64,000 nucleotides of DNA from Epiperipatus broadwayi (lineage: Eukaryota > Onychophora > Udeonychophora > Euonychophora > Peripatidae), in the NCBI GenBank assembly GCA_028023455.1, contig JAQFVV010006545.1, forward strand, positions 686,001 through 750,000. The letters run 5' to 3'. Below the pieces are notes generated by a model. It was not told the origin of the DNA. It saw only the letters and a list, made by a program, of their open reading frames with translations, and ran no database searches. Below, piece after piece: positions 1-11,959 of this stretch (position 1 is its first letter; every line of letters starts with the position of its first letter). The position numbers and the translations under genes are program-made.

Positions 1-1205
1 AAAATAGCAAATAAACTTACATCACTGAAATGCAATTTAAAAATTAAACATAAAACATTGAAAGAAAAAAATTTGAAAACATAATTTTCATGATAGATAT
101 ATTTTAAAAAGGTATTAACAAATGTATAAAAGAACTTATAAAATCAAAACCCAAAAACCTATGTCATTATTAGGTGATTTTGATTAAATAACAAAACATA
201 AACACTTAAAAAAAACAATTTTTATTGATATACTTATATTAGAAAATACCAAGCTAGAAAAAACTTGTAGAGGGACTTAGAAAGTTACAATTTGTTTAAC
301 AAAAAAAAAAAAACTACTGATAATATTTTTTAATTGAAATGTTACTAAAGGGAATTCAGTTTAATAGTGCATTAAAATCAGCTTTTATAAAACTATTACA
401 GGGAAAATTCTCTCCAACAATCATTCATAAAAAAAACAGTAAAAAAAAAGTAGTATCTTCAGGTATCTCAAGTTTTGAGAGTTGAAAGTTTGATTAGGAT
501 TTATTCTTGTTTTACTCTTTAGATATATGTAACTAGATACTTATTTGCTGTTGAATAGTAAATAGTTAGCTAGGTTGGCCACGAATCAGTCATTTGATAG
601 AACAATCAGAAACCTATTTAAAAATTTTCATGTTTATTCAGTTTAAATTCAAAAATTCAAACCTAGATCATAGTCAGAGAAGTTGATTCATGATTATGTG
701 TATAAAAATATATACAAGTAACATATATTTTTGCACATTAATATTTTTCATCAACTGAGTAAAGATATTATTATATGGTTATTGCAAAAATATAAGTAGT
801 TGTTAAAAATTAGCTAATAATTGTTGAAAATAGTAAAATATATAATATCATACAACAAAGCTGAATAAGTCAATGTTTACAAAACTACATAGTTATATAA
901 TTAAGTACCAAAATGGTGAGAAGTTATTGGTCAGATTAAAATTTAGTTGATGATTTTATTAATTTAGTTAAAGAAACGTTTGTATCAAAATGATAATTTT
1001 GCTGTTTTATTATAAATATTAATTAATTTCAGTCTCTTCAAAATATTTGTGATTTTTCAAAGTATTCTTTGATAAAGATTACTGCATCTGAATAAGATTT
1101 TGGTTTTGGAAAAAGTCTATGCAAATGTCAGTATCTAAGGTAGGATAGCAAACTGTTGAAGAAGATGAGAGATGTTTTCTTGTATAATTATAGTCATTTC
1201 TTTCA
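1..1205. other. AT-rich stretch without recognisable gene
   Basis: Only short A and T runs and scattered stops in all frames. I see no coding region, RNA gene or repeat that recurs elsewhere in the window. Confidence 0.6.
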
Positions 1206-1208
1206 CTA

Positions 1209-1209
<1 letters not shown>

Positions 1210-1242
<33 letters not shown>

Positions 1243-1249
1243 AGATATG

Positions 1250-1284
<35 letters not shown>
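1210..1284. repeat. (TA)n microsatellite, interrupted
   Basis: Two long TA runs (about 1210-1239 and 1251-1284) are separated by a short ATAGATATGATT interruption. The 90-residue open frame across it, rich in YIYIY, is a by-product of the repeat and not a gene. Confidence 0.95.
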
Positions 1285-1290
<6 letters not shown>

Positions 1291-1844
1291 ATGAGTAACC
1301 ATCATATTAGAAAAGATAATCATGTTAATGTAGTAAGCCACCATTCATCATTTTCTGTTTCAGCATTCATTATCCACTTATTACACACTGGCCTTCACAT
1401 ATATTATTTTCCCAAATCAATGTTATAATTAGGTGTAATAATCATTATCAAAGAATAATTAGAGAAGCTTTGGAAATTCTGAAGTGAACAAATTATATTA
1501 ATAATTTTAATGAAACAGCTAAACTATCATTTATATGGAAGAGTTTCTTTACACAAATTAAATAAAAATCATTGAGTTTTTATCAACTTAATGTTGAATC
1601 TTATTTTTTACTTATATTTATTATTTGTTTAAGAAAAATGCACTTTTTAACTTGTTCTAATGGGATTTACAATTTTGCATAGTTTATTGTTTTTGCAAAC
1701 TTTACATCTTTATCTGGTTGAAGTAAAATATTTTATTGAAACGTTGGTAGTTATATATTTTAATATTTTATATAATTTCCCCAAAGTTTTTATGAATTAT
1801 AATAACTTCTTTATAATGTAAAAAATTTCATTTCATGGTATTAT

Positions 1845-2290
1845 CACCATTACTTTCATCCATTATCAATTCATTGCAAAATGAAGATAATCTCAAATTT
1901 AATTCAGTTTCTTGATATATAGTCTCTCTTCCCCATAATAAAACAGCAAACTTGTTTATTTTATCCTTTCTTCTCACATGTGACCTTTTTATATAAGTTT
2001 TACAAACTCTAAACCCATTTTAAAACTTCTACTGAACAACTATTATCATCTCTTTTAGCAATATGTTACTTGAACTCTATTTCAGTTTGTTAATTTTTTT
2101 CAATAATACTAGTGATATCTGTTTCCTGTCATCCATACATTTCATTTTTAAAACATTTTGCTATCTCTAATATACATTTCCCCAAATAATTGAATGATGT
2201 TAAGTCCCTATACTGCTTTTCTGTTATATACAATTATGTGATTTATAAGTAAGAACACTTCAAGACATATTAAAAACCTTCCATATCTAT
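1845..2290 (-). mobile_element. RTE-like LINE, 3' end relic
   Basis: This stretch aligns by eye over its length with the 3' part of the RTE-like copy at 10370-10810. Shared landmarks are the ATTGCA...GATGAAG start, the cluster around CACATGTG, TTTTAGCAATATGT, and the ending AAAAACCTTCC. It is far more mutated than the 10-kb copy and has no open frame. It represents the sequence after the reverse transcriptase domain. The upstream boundary lies at about 2290, where similarity ends. Confidence 0.7.
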
Positions 2291-2312
2291 ATATTCAAGT
2301 TTTTTTTTTTTT

Positions 2313-2436
2313 TACCAATGCATCTTTTATTTTAGCTCTATAATTCTGCCACCATCCATCAGCACAAAAATCATACCCACCTCTTTCACAAGAAATGCAT
2401 TTTAAAATACCCATTTCACTTTTCAAGTCAGTTATA
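2313..2436 (-). other. Short coding-like stretch with CxxC, unassigned
   Basis: On the minus strand about 40 codons stay open directly upstream of the RTE relic. The predicted peptide contains a CISCERGGYDFC segment (three Cys), then DGWWQNYRAKI, then a lysine run encoded by the A-tract at 2300-2313. Two adjacent Trp codons and clustered Cys are unusual for this AT-rich DNA. It could be a remnant of a zinc-binding transposon protein, a small exon, or chance. I do not recognise a family. Confidence 0.2.
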
Positions 2437-3900
2437 TATATATACATAGTACATGTGATATATTACAAAATAATCTACTATTAACTTATCCAGCTAAAAT
2501 TTCACATTACTATTGGTATTAAAGTCCATTTATATTTGCTTAGTTCATAAATAGACTTTAGATTAGTCAATAATAATTATATAAATGAGATTTTATAAAA
2601 TTAAATAATTAATGTAGTTCACTTAAATCAACAACTATTTCAATTTACTAGATACACTTCAATTTCTAATAATTTTAATAAACTACATATAAAAACACTA
2701 AATTAGCAATTATATAAACAAATAATAAACAATCTATATTTAATTATTCTACAATAAATTTTAATATCACCTATGAACTAATGAAAAACATAATTGTTTT
2801 CTGTTCTGTCTACACTTTTAAACACACTTAAATTACTACAAGAGTAAAATATGAAAGCTCTATACAATCAACTCAATTTATTTAATTTTGTTCTTATAGA
2901 TATTATTGCCTAATTTATAATCTATTTAAGAACTTAGACAGCAAATAAAATGAGAATTCATTTTTTGTTTATTATAGATTGACTTTAATATTCCAGTGTT
3001 ATTGAAAATTTCTTAATTGGCCAAGAGTTTGTTCTATAATTTGTTTACATAATTTCAAGTTGTTATCAGCACATTTGGTTTATATATATAATGCTTTATA
3101 ATTTTAGCAAAACATATAAAATAGGAGATTTAAAAGATGTTACATGAATCATTTCCAAGTTGAGAAAATTTTGATCAACTTAGTGAATTATTGTGATCAA
3201 CTTGTCACTTTGATGCTTAAATGCTATATGCAATCCTACAATCGACATGGCTTATGATATTCTATATATGAGTACATCTATATGTAAATTTAAATAATAA
3301 AAAATGTATGCTATTTTTTATTAAGAACGTTTTAGTTGTGATGTAATGAATCTAAGTATACAAACTGAAATTATGCCATCTAGAAAATATATTTATCTGA
3401 GGTACTTAATGCCAAAATTGAATTTGCTTCTAGCTCAATATTCAAGTTTTTTATAAGAATCAAATATCAGACAATAATATGTACATATATGGATAATGAA
3501 AATATAACATTTTTTAATTCTTTCATAATTAATTAGGTACCTCCCATAAAATGCTATATATACTTGGATTCTATGTTAGAAGTGAATTCACTTTTGACTT
3601 AAAATATTTCAGTCGAATATATTTACTAGAATATATAATTTCAGTTTGAAATGCTTATTTTTTAATTGGTACTTTGCTTCATGCCATCATAATTAAAAAT
3701 TATTTATAAAAATATGCTCAGAAATCTTATTAAACTTTTAGCATCTAAATGTATACATCTATAAAAAATAAAAGAACCCATTCAATCTACATGTGCAGTG
3801 TGAAATTATTTCTGCCATTTAAATCTTTGTATTTGAAATCGTTCAGAATCAGATACAAACTGAAGTTTTTTTTAAACAATAATTCATCAAATGATTCCCA
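2437..3900. other. AT-rich stretch, nothing recognised
   Basis: Contains only short TA runs and no open frame of note. No sequence here matches the repeat families described elsewhere in the window. Confidence 0.55.
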
Positions 3901-3921
3901 AATCTCCAACACACTAAGAAG

Positions 3922-4172
3922 TTTTTAACACAGGCAAAACTCTCCATACAGTAATACCATTCAGTGCAAGCCAGAGTAATCAATAGATGTCAGAAGGCTT
4001 GTGAATAAAATATCTATATAGTGCCTATTCATCCATTATCCCCAGATTAGTTTCCAGCTTGTGGATTTCATCAGTGAGGAGCCTTGGATTTCACTGGGTG
4101 GCATTACTGTATGGAGAGTTTTGCATGTTTTAATAACAGTTATGAGCAAGCATAAGAAATCGTGATCATGTT
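3922..4172. mobile_element. Foldback hammerhead element, copy A
   Basis: The left part (CAGGCAAAACTCTCCATACAG, with GCAAGCCAGAGTAATCAAT after it) is the reverse complement of the outer right arm seen in the copies at 19 and 41 kb. The right end (about 4092-4172) returns in inverted orientation through TTACTGTATGGAGAGTTTTG to AACAGTTATGAGCAAGCAT. Inner sequence of the right arm is deleted: after the ribozyme core and TTGGATTTCACTG it jumps to the outer terminal part. Related copies are at 8.7, 19.1 and 40.7 kb. No target duplication was found here, and both ends look eroded. Confidence 0.75.
4031..4089 (-). ncRNA. Hammerhead ribozyme motif, type I minimal (copy A)
   Basis: Read on the minus strand. 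The core CTGATGA is at 4074-4068 and GAAA at 4054-4051. After GAAA comes C, then the dinucleotide TA, then ATC, with predicted cleavage between 4045 and 4044. The outer stem I helix (ATCCA with TGGAT, 5 bp) and the inner helix (TCCTCA with TGGGGA, 6 bp including one G-U) are both intact. Stem II is poorly paired and stem III has one A-C mismatch, so this copy may be inactive. Length from helix to helix is 59 bp, identical to the copies at 19.3 and 41.1 kb. Confidence 0.6.
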
Positions 4173-5559
4173 ATCAAAAAGTTGTTGGTCTAATCTATTT
4201 CAAAGATATGAATTTTACATCAAAATAACCATCACATGTTTTTTCTAGTTTTAATGACACCTATTTTATTATTTTACACAAAAAGATAGCTTTGTAAGTA
4301 TAAGTGATTAATGAACAGTAAGATATTGGTTGTAATCAAATCATCAGACTAGTTTAGGCTATTTTACATTATCAGTTAGGAACTTTGGGTTGTGTATACT
4401 CATCCTGCAATCATTTTTGTTATATTATTCAAGTAAATGTCTGATATTAGATTAGTTTTAGTGACTTCAGTAAAGAGTTATCAAAATAGCAAATAAAGCA
4501 ATACCTAATTCTTCCTTGTTTGTTTTGGGACATCTATATAAAAAGAAACTAACCTGTGGATCTGTTTGTCATTACAATTGTATGTTTGTTGAATACTCAA
4601 TTACAAAATTGCCCTAGATTAAAGCACTGGATTTTTTTACTGCTAGTGATGCATATACTATGACTGTACCAATAGATTCATATAATTCTGATCTTTGTTA
4701 ATAAACAAATAAGTGCCTTATTTTTATTGCAGTAATCAAAACCAATGTCTTTAAAGTTTCAAACATTGTAAGATTTTGAAATCAAGCTTATCTAGGTTTT
4801 TTTAAATCTTTTTTGAAAAGAATAGTATATAGTAAAACAAAATATCTGCATATCTGGTTGTAATCTACTTCATATTTTTCTAGCATTTACATTAATTTTT
4901 TTTGTTTTATATGACTCTAAAATTGTATAAAAATAGATAACTGTTGTTAATGCTCATTATAAACATAAACTAAATATTATATATGCTTTGTTTAATATAT
5001 GTCATTCTGTTTAACGAAAAGCTCAAAATTATCTGAACTTAACATTTAATCATTAAAATAAATAATTGCTGAAGTAATGTAAAACATAAAATTTGACATA
5101 TGACTTGCCTTAATTTCCTAATTTTAGACTGATTTGAAAGTTTGCAACCATAAATATGGGTAACATAATGATTAAAACTTCTTCTTATTGCAGAATCCAT
5201 GAAGTGAAACTATTTTTCTTTAAGTTTCAAGCAAAATTTATCTTTTTTTTAATTATGTAGCTCATAGATAGTCAGTATATTATCTAACATAAATAATAAA
5301 AATAATAAATGTTATATTTAAAATGACTAAAACAATAGATTATTTTTAAAACATTAATTAATGATCACCAATAAATAATAAATATTTACAAAAATAATGA
5401 TAGCTAAAACAGTTTTTTAAAAATAGAAGATATTTAAGATCACAGTTTGTGGGAAGTGTAAAAAGATGAGTAGATGAGAATATTGCGGTATTAAAATCAC
5501 AAAGTCAAAATAAAACTCAATTTCAATAAAATTCAGCAGATAGCATCTGCTTAGATTTA
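4173..5559. other. AT-rich stretch, nothing recognised
   Basis: No supported open frame, RNA gene or shared repeat. Short AAT-type runs lie around 5285-5310. Confidence 0.55.
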
Positions 5560-5777
5560 AAGAATAAAACAACAAACACAATATTGGATGCAAATTAATT
5601 TATGATATGAGCAAGGTGAATAGTTCACTGTTTAAGACTCAAACAGAATCTTTAGTAACAAGGGAATATACACATAAATGGAAAAATGTGGGTGATTTAG
5701 TCTGCAAGTTGTGTAAGGAAGGCATAGAAAATATTAGGCATATGTTAACTGAATGTAAATGCCTAAATTGTGGCTAG
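5560..5777 (+). mobile_element. LINE C-terminal relic with zinc-knuckle motif
   Basis: From about 5597 a forward frame stays open for about 60 codons to a TAG at 5775. It encodes a segment with KNVGDLVCKLC, then a spacer, then IRHMLTEC. The C-x2-C-x7-8-H-x4-C spacing and surrounding pattern are typical of the cysteine-rich C-terminal region of non-LTR retrotransposons. Just upstream the frame has a stop. I see no reverse transcriptase nearby, so this is an isolated 3' fragment. It is a different family from the RTE-like copies. Confidence 0.5.
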
Positions 5778-7190
5778 CAGGTTTGTCTGGACAAAGAGGC
5801 TGAGAAATTCCTGACTTCAAAAAGGAGGAGCAACAGGGCATCACATGATGTCACATCACATAAAAAAAATAATCATTTAAAAAGAAATGTTTTATAGTGC
5901 AGATTCTTACATATGCATTCACTACCTACACAAATGTATTGACTAAAATATAAAAAAAGGTTTTAGATAGGTTTTTTTTTTAGATAGTCTGTCTTAACCA
6001 ACATAAAAATGGGGAATAAATGATATCTAACTATAATAACTACAGGGTAAAGCAAGGTTGGCAAGTTATTCAAACCATAGCAACTATCATTTCAAGGTTT
6101 CTGACTATTTAAAGTCTATATTCTATGTAAGATAAATTAGAATGGCGGACAAAAAATAAAAGAATGTAATATTTGTTGTTATTTTTAATGGAGAAAAAAC
6201 GGAAGAATCTGAAGAAATTCTCATGAGACAAGTATGACAGCTATTCGTAATTTATTTTTACATTTTTCTGGTTGTAACCTACTAAACGAATTTGTACTAA
6301 TTTAGCAAAAAATAAAATTAGATTGAAGAAAATATTCAACTTCCTCAAAAATTTAAAACAATCGTGTTACGTGATTTTACAATTTGGCTAAATATTTGCA
6401 AATGTCAAAAAATATGAAATATGATAATTTTATATTTTTTAAGCAGCAATCATTCAATACAAACACAATGATTGTTAATCATGGTTTATGAGAATTGTTT
6501 TTTAGCATTCCTTTAATAGTAACTATAGACTTTAAATTTATTAAAGATCTTGAGAGAATTTGATTTTTTAGACATTATTTCATTCTTTTCAAAGTGCACA
6601 ATCAGATATCTCGGAAAATTAATAGTCCTCATTCTTCTTTTTAAACGGTTTAAACTTTAAAAAAAGTATGCATATAGTTCTTAATATATATTTTAACTAA
6701 AACATATATCTTTTTCAAGAAAGCCATTCCATTAATTTACCCTAAAAGTAAAATATCTATTGTTCATTTTGAAATAAGACTTGGTTAAAAAGTAGGCAGT
6801 TGTAATTTTAGTTTATGTAATAATCATAAATTAATATAAAAAGCAAAGTTGTGTGACATTTGAGAAAAATGGATGACTTGGTATAAGTGAAAAGACACAT
6901 TTTGTCAAAATGCATATCAAAAACTATTCATTTACTGTTTATGAACTGTTATTACTTCATCGGATATATAATGATATACCTGAATATATATATATTGAGA
7001 TGCAGGTATATATAAAATAACAAGAGCAGCTTTTAAATCTAATGTTTTCTGTAATGAATTTGAGAAGTGAGTGATTACCAGATAATAATGTATTTTAATT
7101 CTCATTCCTAAATCGATTTCAGGCATTTACCTTTATCAAAGCAGATTTAAAATTTAAAATGGACATAATCATTTTTTTCTGGTAAATATT
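5778..7190. other. AT-rich stretch, nothing recognised
   Basis: Open frames here are short, without recognisable domains. No repeat shared with the rest of the window was seen. Confidence 0.5.
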
Positions 7191-7194
7191 AATT

Positions 7195-8695
7195 ACTTAA
7201 AACACATTTATTAAAAACCTTCATTTTTAAACACATAGGCATATTTCCTTTTTATATTAAGTTATTTCTATTAAAAGTACTCCAACCAAGTTTAATTTTA
7301 TGATTAATTTCATCTATTATCTTTTATCTGTAGTAATAATCTGACCAAGGTATTTATAGTTAATTTCTTCTAACTCATCATAATCACATCTTTATTTTCA
7401 CCTTTTGAGAAAATCCATTGAACATTACTTTAGTTTTTTTAACATTTAGCTTTAGTCCTACTTGCTTACTTTTATTTTTTAACTCTTGCAACATATCCTG
7501 AAGCTCTGAATCATTATTTGCAAAAACAACTACATCATCTGCAAAATCTAAATCACTCAAATAATCTCAATTTAATTTTATTCTTTTAGCTTCCCATTTT
7601 AATCCACAAAATACTTCTTGCAGCACTACTGTAAAAAGTTTTGGAGGTATGGAATTGCCCTGCCATACACCATTCTCAGTGTTACCTATCTAATATAATT
7701 ATGTAATATAATTGTTGTTGTACATTTTCATAAATATTCTTCAAAATATGGCAATATCCTGGGTATATATCTTTATGATATGTTTTAATCACTGAACAAA
7801 TGCTTATAGAATCAAATGCCTTTTCATAATTTACAAATCCAAAACATAATATCAACTCATATTCATGGGTCACTTCTATAACTGCTCTCAATACTTGGAT
7901 ATAATCTACTGTACTAAAACCACTTTTAAATCTAGCTTCTTCCTTTGATTGATTGAAATTCAATGTTCTCTGTAGATGAGTTGTAATTAGCTTAGTAAAA
8001 ATTTTGTATAAAACTGATAAAAGACTGATAGGTCTATAATTTCTAATATCTTCTTTATCACTTTTTTATATATTAATATTAATACTACATTCTTCCAATC
8101 ATCTTGTACATATTTATCATTTAGACATTTGGTATATAAGATTGCCAATTTTTTTTCTATTCCTTCATCTGCTTCTTTTAATATATAGATTATAATTCCA
8201 TCATTACCTGGAGCTTTTTCTTTCTTCATAAATTTAATTGCATGTCTGACTTCTTCATTTAAAATCCTGGGTAATTCAAAAGATATAATAGATATAGCAG
8301 GTACTTGTTCTTTATTACTATATAATTCTCTCACTTTTTAGTAAAAGTTCCATCTTTTATTCTTATTGCAAATATAAGTTTCCTACCTATACCAAAATGT
8401 TGTTCTACATTCTTAGAACTTTTATTTTCTTCCACAGCTTTTCCTGTTATTTCACAAGTATACTTTCTTATATTATTATCAACTTTTTTGCACCATTTTG
8501 CAAAATTTAAGATATTCAATTCTTTTAATTCATCATTTTTATATATCTTCAAATTCCTTTTTTCTTCATAAACTCTCTAGTCTCAGCAGAAATTTTATTG
8601 GTCAATTGCTTCTTTTTTTACCAGCTATCTTTATTGCAGTTTTTAAAATTGTATCAGTTATTTTCCTATTAATTTCATTCAACTTCACATGATAA
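7195..8695 (-). mobile_element. RTE-like LINE fragment (linker plus reverse transcriptase)
   Basis: Minus-strand fragments in shifting frames give, in order, the pre-RT linker (8552-8331: MKIYKNDELKELN ... FGIGRKL), the first RT blocks (8334-7987: EEVRHAIKFMKKEKAPGNDG), and the finger/palm region with FVNYEKAFDS (7963-7682). An F-DD palm motif follows near 7550-7520 in a broken frame. The order and motifs match endonuclease/RT proteins of the RTE clade. At least three frameshifts or stops make it dead. It is about 85 percent alike, judged by eye, to the copy at 10.35 kb and joins the family of 45 kb at the linker. It lacks the element's 3' tail. Confidence 0.85.
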
Positions 8696-8706
8696 CCATT
8701 TCTTAT

Positions 8707-8815
8707 GCTTACACAAGCTGTTTATACAGAGGCTAAATTCTCTGTAAAGTAGCACCACCAGTGCAAGTCAGGGTAATAAATGAATGCAATAAGGTTTGTG
8801 CATAAAAACTCTATC
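8707..8815. mobile_element. Foldback hammerhead family, left-arm relic (copy B)
   Basis: Landmarks of the foldback left arm appear in order and strongly mutated: CTTATGCTTACACAAGCTGTT, CTCTGTAAAGTAGCACCACC, AGTGCAAGTCAGGGTAATAA, and GGTTTGTGCATAAAAACTCT. The ribozyme part is not preserved. It abuts the 5' side of the RTE fragment. Confidence 0.6.
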
Positions 8816-10044
8816 TTAATCAGTGAAGAATTTATTAGCTTCACATTCCCAAATCAAAATGCTTTAGATTTGCCTATATAATTAGAAAAATAGGTTGAAG
8901 ATAAGAGAGGGCTGCTCTTATCTTTATAAAGTGGAATCTTGATGTTAGATTTATAGAGGTCTCTCTTCTAATAAATTAAGCACTCAAGGTGCATGTATTA
9001 AGGTTATAGCCTTATTTAAGTAATAAATGTATATTGCAAATGATTTTACTTTAATACATATGATTATTTCAAATATTAAACTGACTTAGGAATGTTTGTT
9101 AAAATATAAGATGCTAATAACAGTTATAAAAAAAAATATTTTAAAATCAAAGCTTTTATTTAATTTGCATTAAAAAAAATAGTTTCTTCAATCTTTTTTT
9201 TTTTATATATTCATTATCCAGAATAGGTATTTTCCCTATATTCTAAAACTTATTATGATTATAATCTTGAATAATCAATGAACTTTAGATGTAAATGTAA
9301 TAGTATTATCACATTATGTTTAATGTTTAGAATAGATATACTTAGATTATAGTGAAAAAAATAATATTGTAGCATTGCAATACTAAAACTACATAAGAAC
9401 TTTAATGTTTGAAACAAATTGCATCCTTATTTCTTGCAGGCTTATAACATTTTCAACTAATAGTATTGATTAAATAGTAATTTTTTGACTTGACTAAAAG
9501 TATCAGACTACATCAAATATTCTAAGACTTTTTGACATTTAATAATAGGTAGATATTAATCAATAAGTAATCATTGATGAGCTGTAATATATATGTGCTG
9601 ATTAAACATAAGCAATTTTGAAAAATATTCTATAACTTTTTAAAACCTTATAGTTTTATGTAATTTGAATCCCAAACCAAAACACAACAAAAATTAATAT
9701 ATAAACCGCTATACTGTAAATTTTTTATTGATACATAAATAAGGCAAACAAATGATAAATATCTTATTTAATATATGAGATCCATTAACAAATTAAACTA
9801 TTCTGAACAACAATTCTTAAATTGTATTAATAAAATACTGTTTACACATTAATTTAGCAAAACTAAATATCACAAATATCACATAATTCTTATATCTCCA
9901 GTTGTCATATAATATATTGATATTTGCCATCTTTTATCTTTTTTAAAAAATAATAATAATAATAATTCATATATACAATCAAAATTTAGTTCAATAAAAA
10001 TAACATCATGAAAATGCAATGATTATAATTTAGCATAAGAGTTT
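8816..10044. other. AT-rich stretch, nothing recognised
   Basis: No open frame or shared repeat was found. The TTATTAGCTTCAC segment near 8830-8850 could be a last trace of the foldback element. Confidence 0.5.
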
Positions 10045-10345
10045 ATTTAATTAGCTATAAATTAGATTTTACAAAGACATGACACATTTCATTAACTTTT
10101 GTTGAATCACTCATAAAGTAATGTTGAGACATTACAACATTATACTTACAAATTAAAATTATATACCCTAAGCATGGCATCATTATTCACATAAATGATA
10201 TTTTGTTTTATTTTTTTTAATATATGAACTTCAACATTACTTATCTTGAATACAGGTGTCCAGAAAAAAAAAAAAAACATCAATATTTATATTATTGTAG
10301 TTAGCTATGTAAGTGATGAGTGCTGGTTCAGTATGAAATGTATCT
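10045..10345 (+). mobile_element. Dispersed hammerhead repeat, family F copy 1
   Basis: This block matches 13621-13905 along its length. Shared segments include TGAATCACTCATAA/TGAAGCACTCATAA, TTGAGACATTACA/TTGAAACATTACA, GAACTTCAACATTA, GTGTCCA, and the terminal AGCTATGTAA...GTGCTGGTTCAG. The repeat ends in a hammerhead-like motif, directly followed by the (ATC)n tail of the neighbouring RTE copy. It has no coding potential. The copy is older or more mutated at the ribozyme core than the one at 13.9 kb. Confidence 0.75.
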
Positions 10346-10347
10346 AT
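10303..10347 (+). ncRNA. Hammerhead-like motif, mutated core (family F copy 1)
   Basis: Positions 10313-10319 read GTGATGA where the core needs CTGATGA. Stem II (GTGCTG-GTT-CAGTAT) still pairs over six positions through two G-U pairs. GAAA is at 10335-10338, followed by T-GT-ATC, which gives a two-pair stem III and an AUC site. The C-to-G change at an invariant core base predicts loss of activity. Confidence 0.5.
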
Positions 10348-11790
10348 ATCATCATCATCATCATCATTATCAACCATTATCAATCCATTGCAGGATGAAG
10401 GTCTCTCCAAGTTGAATCCATCTTCTCCAATCTTTAGCTTCTCTTCTCCACATCACCCCATACACACTTTCTTATTTCATCCATCCATCTCACATGTGGT
10501 CTTTTTCTGGGTCTTTTACAATCTTTTGGAATCCAGTTTAAAATTTCAAGTGTCTATCTATTATCATTTTTTTTAGCAATATGTCCAGCCCAACTCCACT
10601 TCAATCTTTTAATTTTTTTCAATGAGGTCAGTAACACCTGTTTGTTCTCTTACCCATACATTGCATTTTCGATCTCTTCTTGTTACTCCCAACATTCATC
10701 TCTCCATACTTTTTTGAGTGGTCTGGAGTCTCTGTATTGCTCTTCTATTAAGTGTCCAAGTCTCAGATCTATAAGTAAGAACTGGTAAAACACATTTGTT
10801 AAAAACCTTCCTTTTCAAACACATAGGCATATTTCCTTTTAGTATCAAGTTATTTCTACCAAAAGCACTCCAACCAAGTTTAATTCTATGATTAATTTCC
10901 TCCATTATGTTTCCATCTGTATTAATAATCTGACCAAGGTATTTGTAACTGTTAACTTCTTCTAATTCATCATAATCAATCTTTATTTTCATATTTTGAG
11001 CAAATCGATTAAACATTACTTTAGTCTTTTTAACATTTATCTTTAGTCCTACTTTCCTACTTTCATCTGATAATTCCTACAACATATCCTGCAGCTCTGG
11101 AGCATTATTTTCAAAAACAACTACATCATCTGTGAAATCTAAATGACTTAAATAATCTCCATTTACTTTCACTCCTTTAGTTTCCCATTTTAATCCACAA
11201 AATACTTCTTGCAGCACTGCTGTAAAAAGTTTTGGAGATATGGAGTCACCTTGTCTTACACCTTTCTCAATGTTGACTTTCCCAGTCTCATTATGTAATC
11301 TAATTGTTGCTGTTGCATTTTTATAAATATTCTTTAAAATATGACAATATCCTGGATCTATACCTTGATGATCCAATGCTTTAATCACTGAAGAAATGTT
11401 TATAGAATCAAATGCCTTTTCATAATCTACAAATCCAAAACATAATGACAACTCATATTCATTTGTCCTTTCTATAACTTCTCTCAACACCTGGATATGA
11501 TCTATTGTACTAAAACCACTTTTAAATCCAGCTTGTTCTCTTGGTTGGTGGAAATCCAATGTTCTCTGTAGACGAGTTGAAATTATCTTGGTAAAAATTT
11601 TATATAAAACTGATAAAAGGCTGATAGGTCTGTAATTTCTAATATCTTCTTTATCACCTTTTTTAAATATTAATATTATTACTGCATTCTTCCAATAATT
11701 TGGTACATCTTTATCATTTAGACATTTGGTATATAACTTTGCTAAAAAAAATTATATTTCTTCTCCTGCTTCTTTTAATATACAAAGAAG
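10346..11790 (-). mobile_element. RTE-like LINE, best 3' copy
   Basis: Minus-strand blocks from the right: a partly broken RT N-part (11790-11560), then an open 160-codon stretch (11559-11077) with FVDYEKAFDS (palm motif A), VRQGDSISPKLF (motif B) and FTDDVVVF (motif C, normally FADD). A 106-codon frame (11016-10696) continues with EEVNSYKYLGQIINTDG and ETWTLNRRAIQRL, the usual post-RT region. The 3' end on the minus strand finishes in (GAT)n (10350-10370). A short tandem 3' tail in place of poly(A) is characteristic of RTE-type LINEs. The Ala-to-Thr change in FADD and the frame breaks make it inactive. It is 5' truncated. Confidence 0.9.
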
Positions 11791-11959
11791 TAAAAATGTA
11801 TAATGACTGCTAGTCAAATATATATAAAGGGTGTATAGTTTGTGAATAGAAGGTGTTATGTAATAAGAATGAGATTATTTTAACTACTTTGCAGTTAAAA
11901 TCCTTAAATTACAAGATGCAAAAGTAAATAACTTTGGTCTAAATTATTCAACTAAACCT

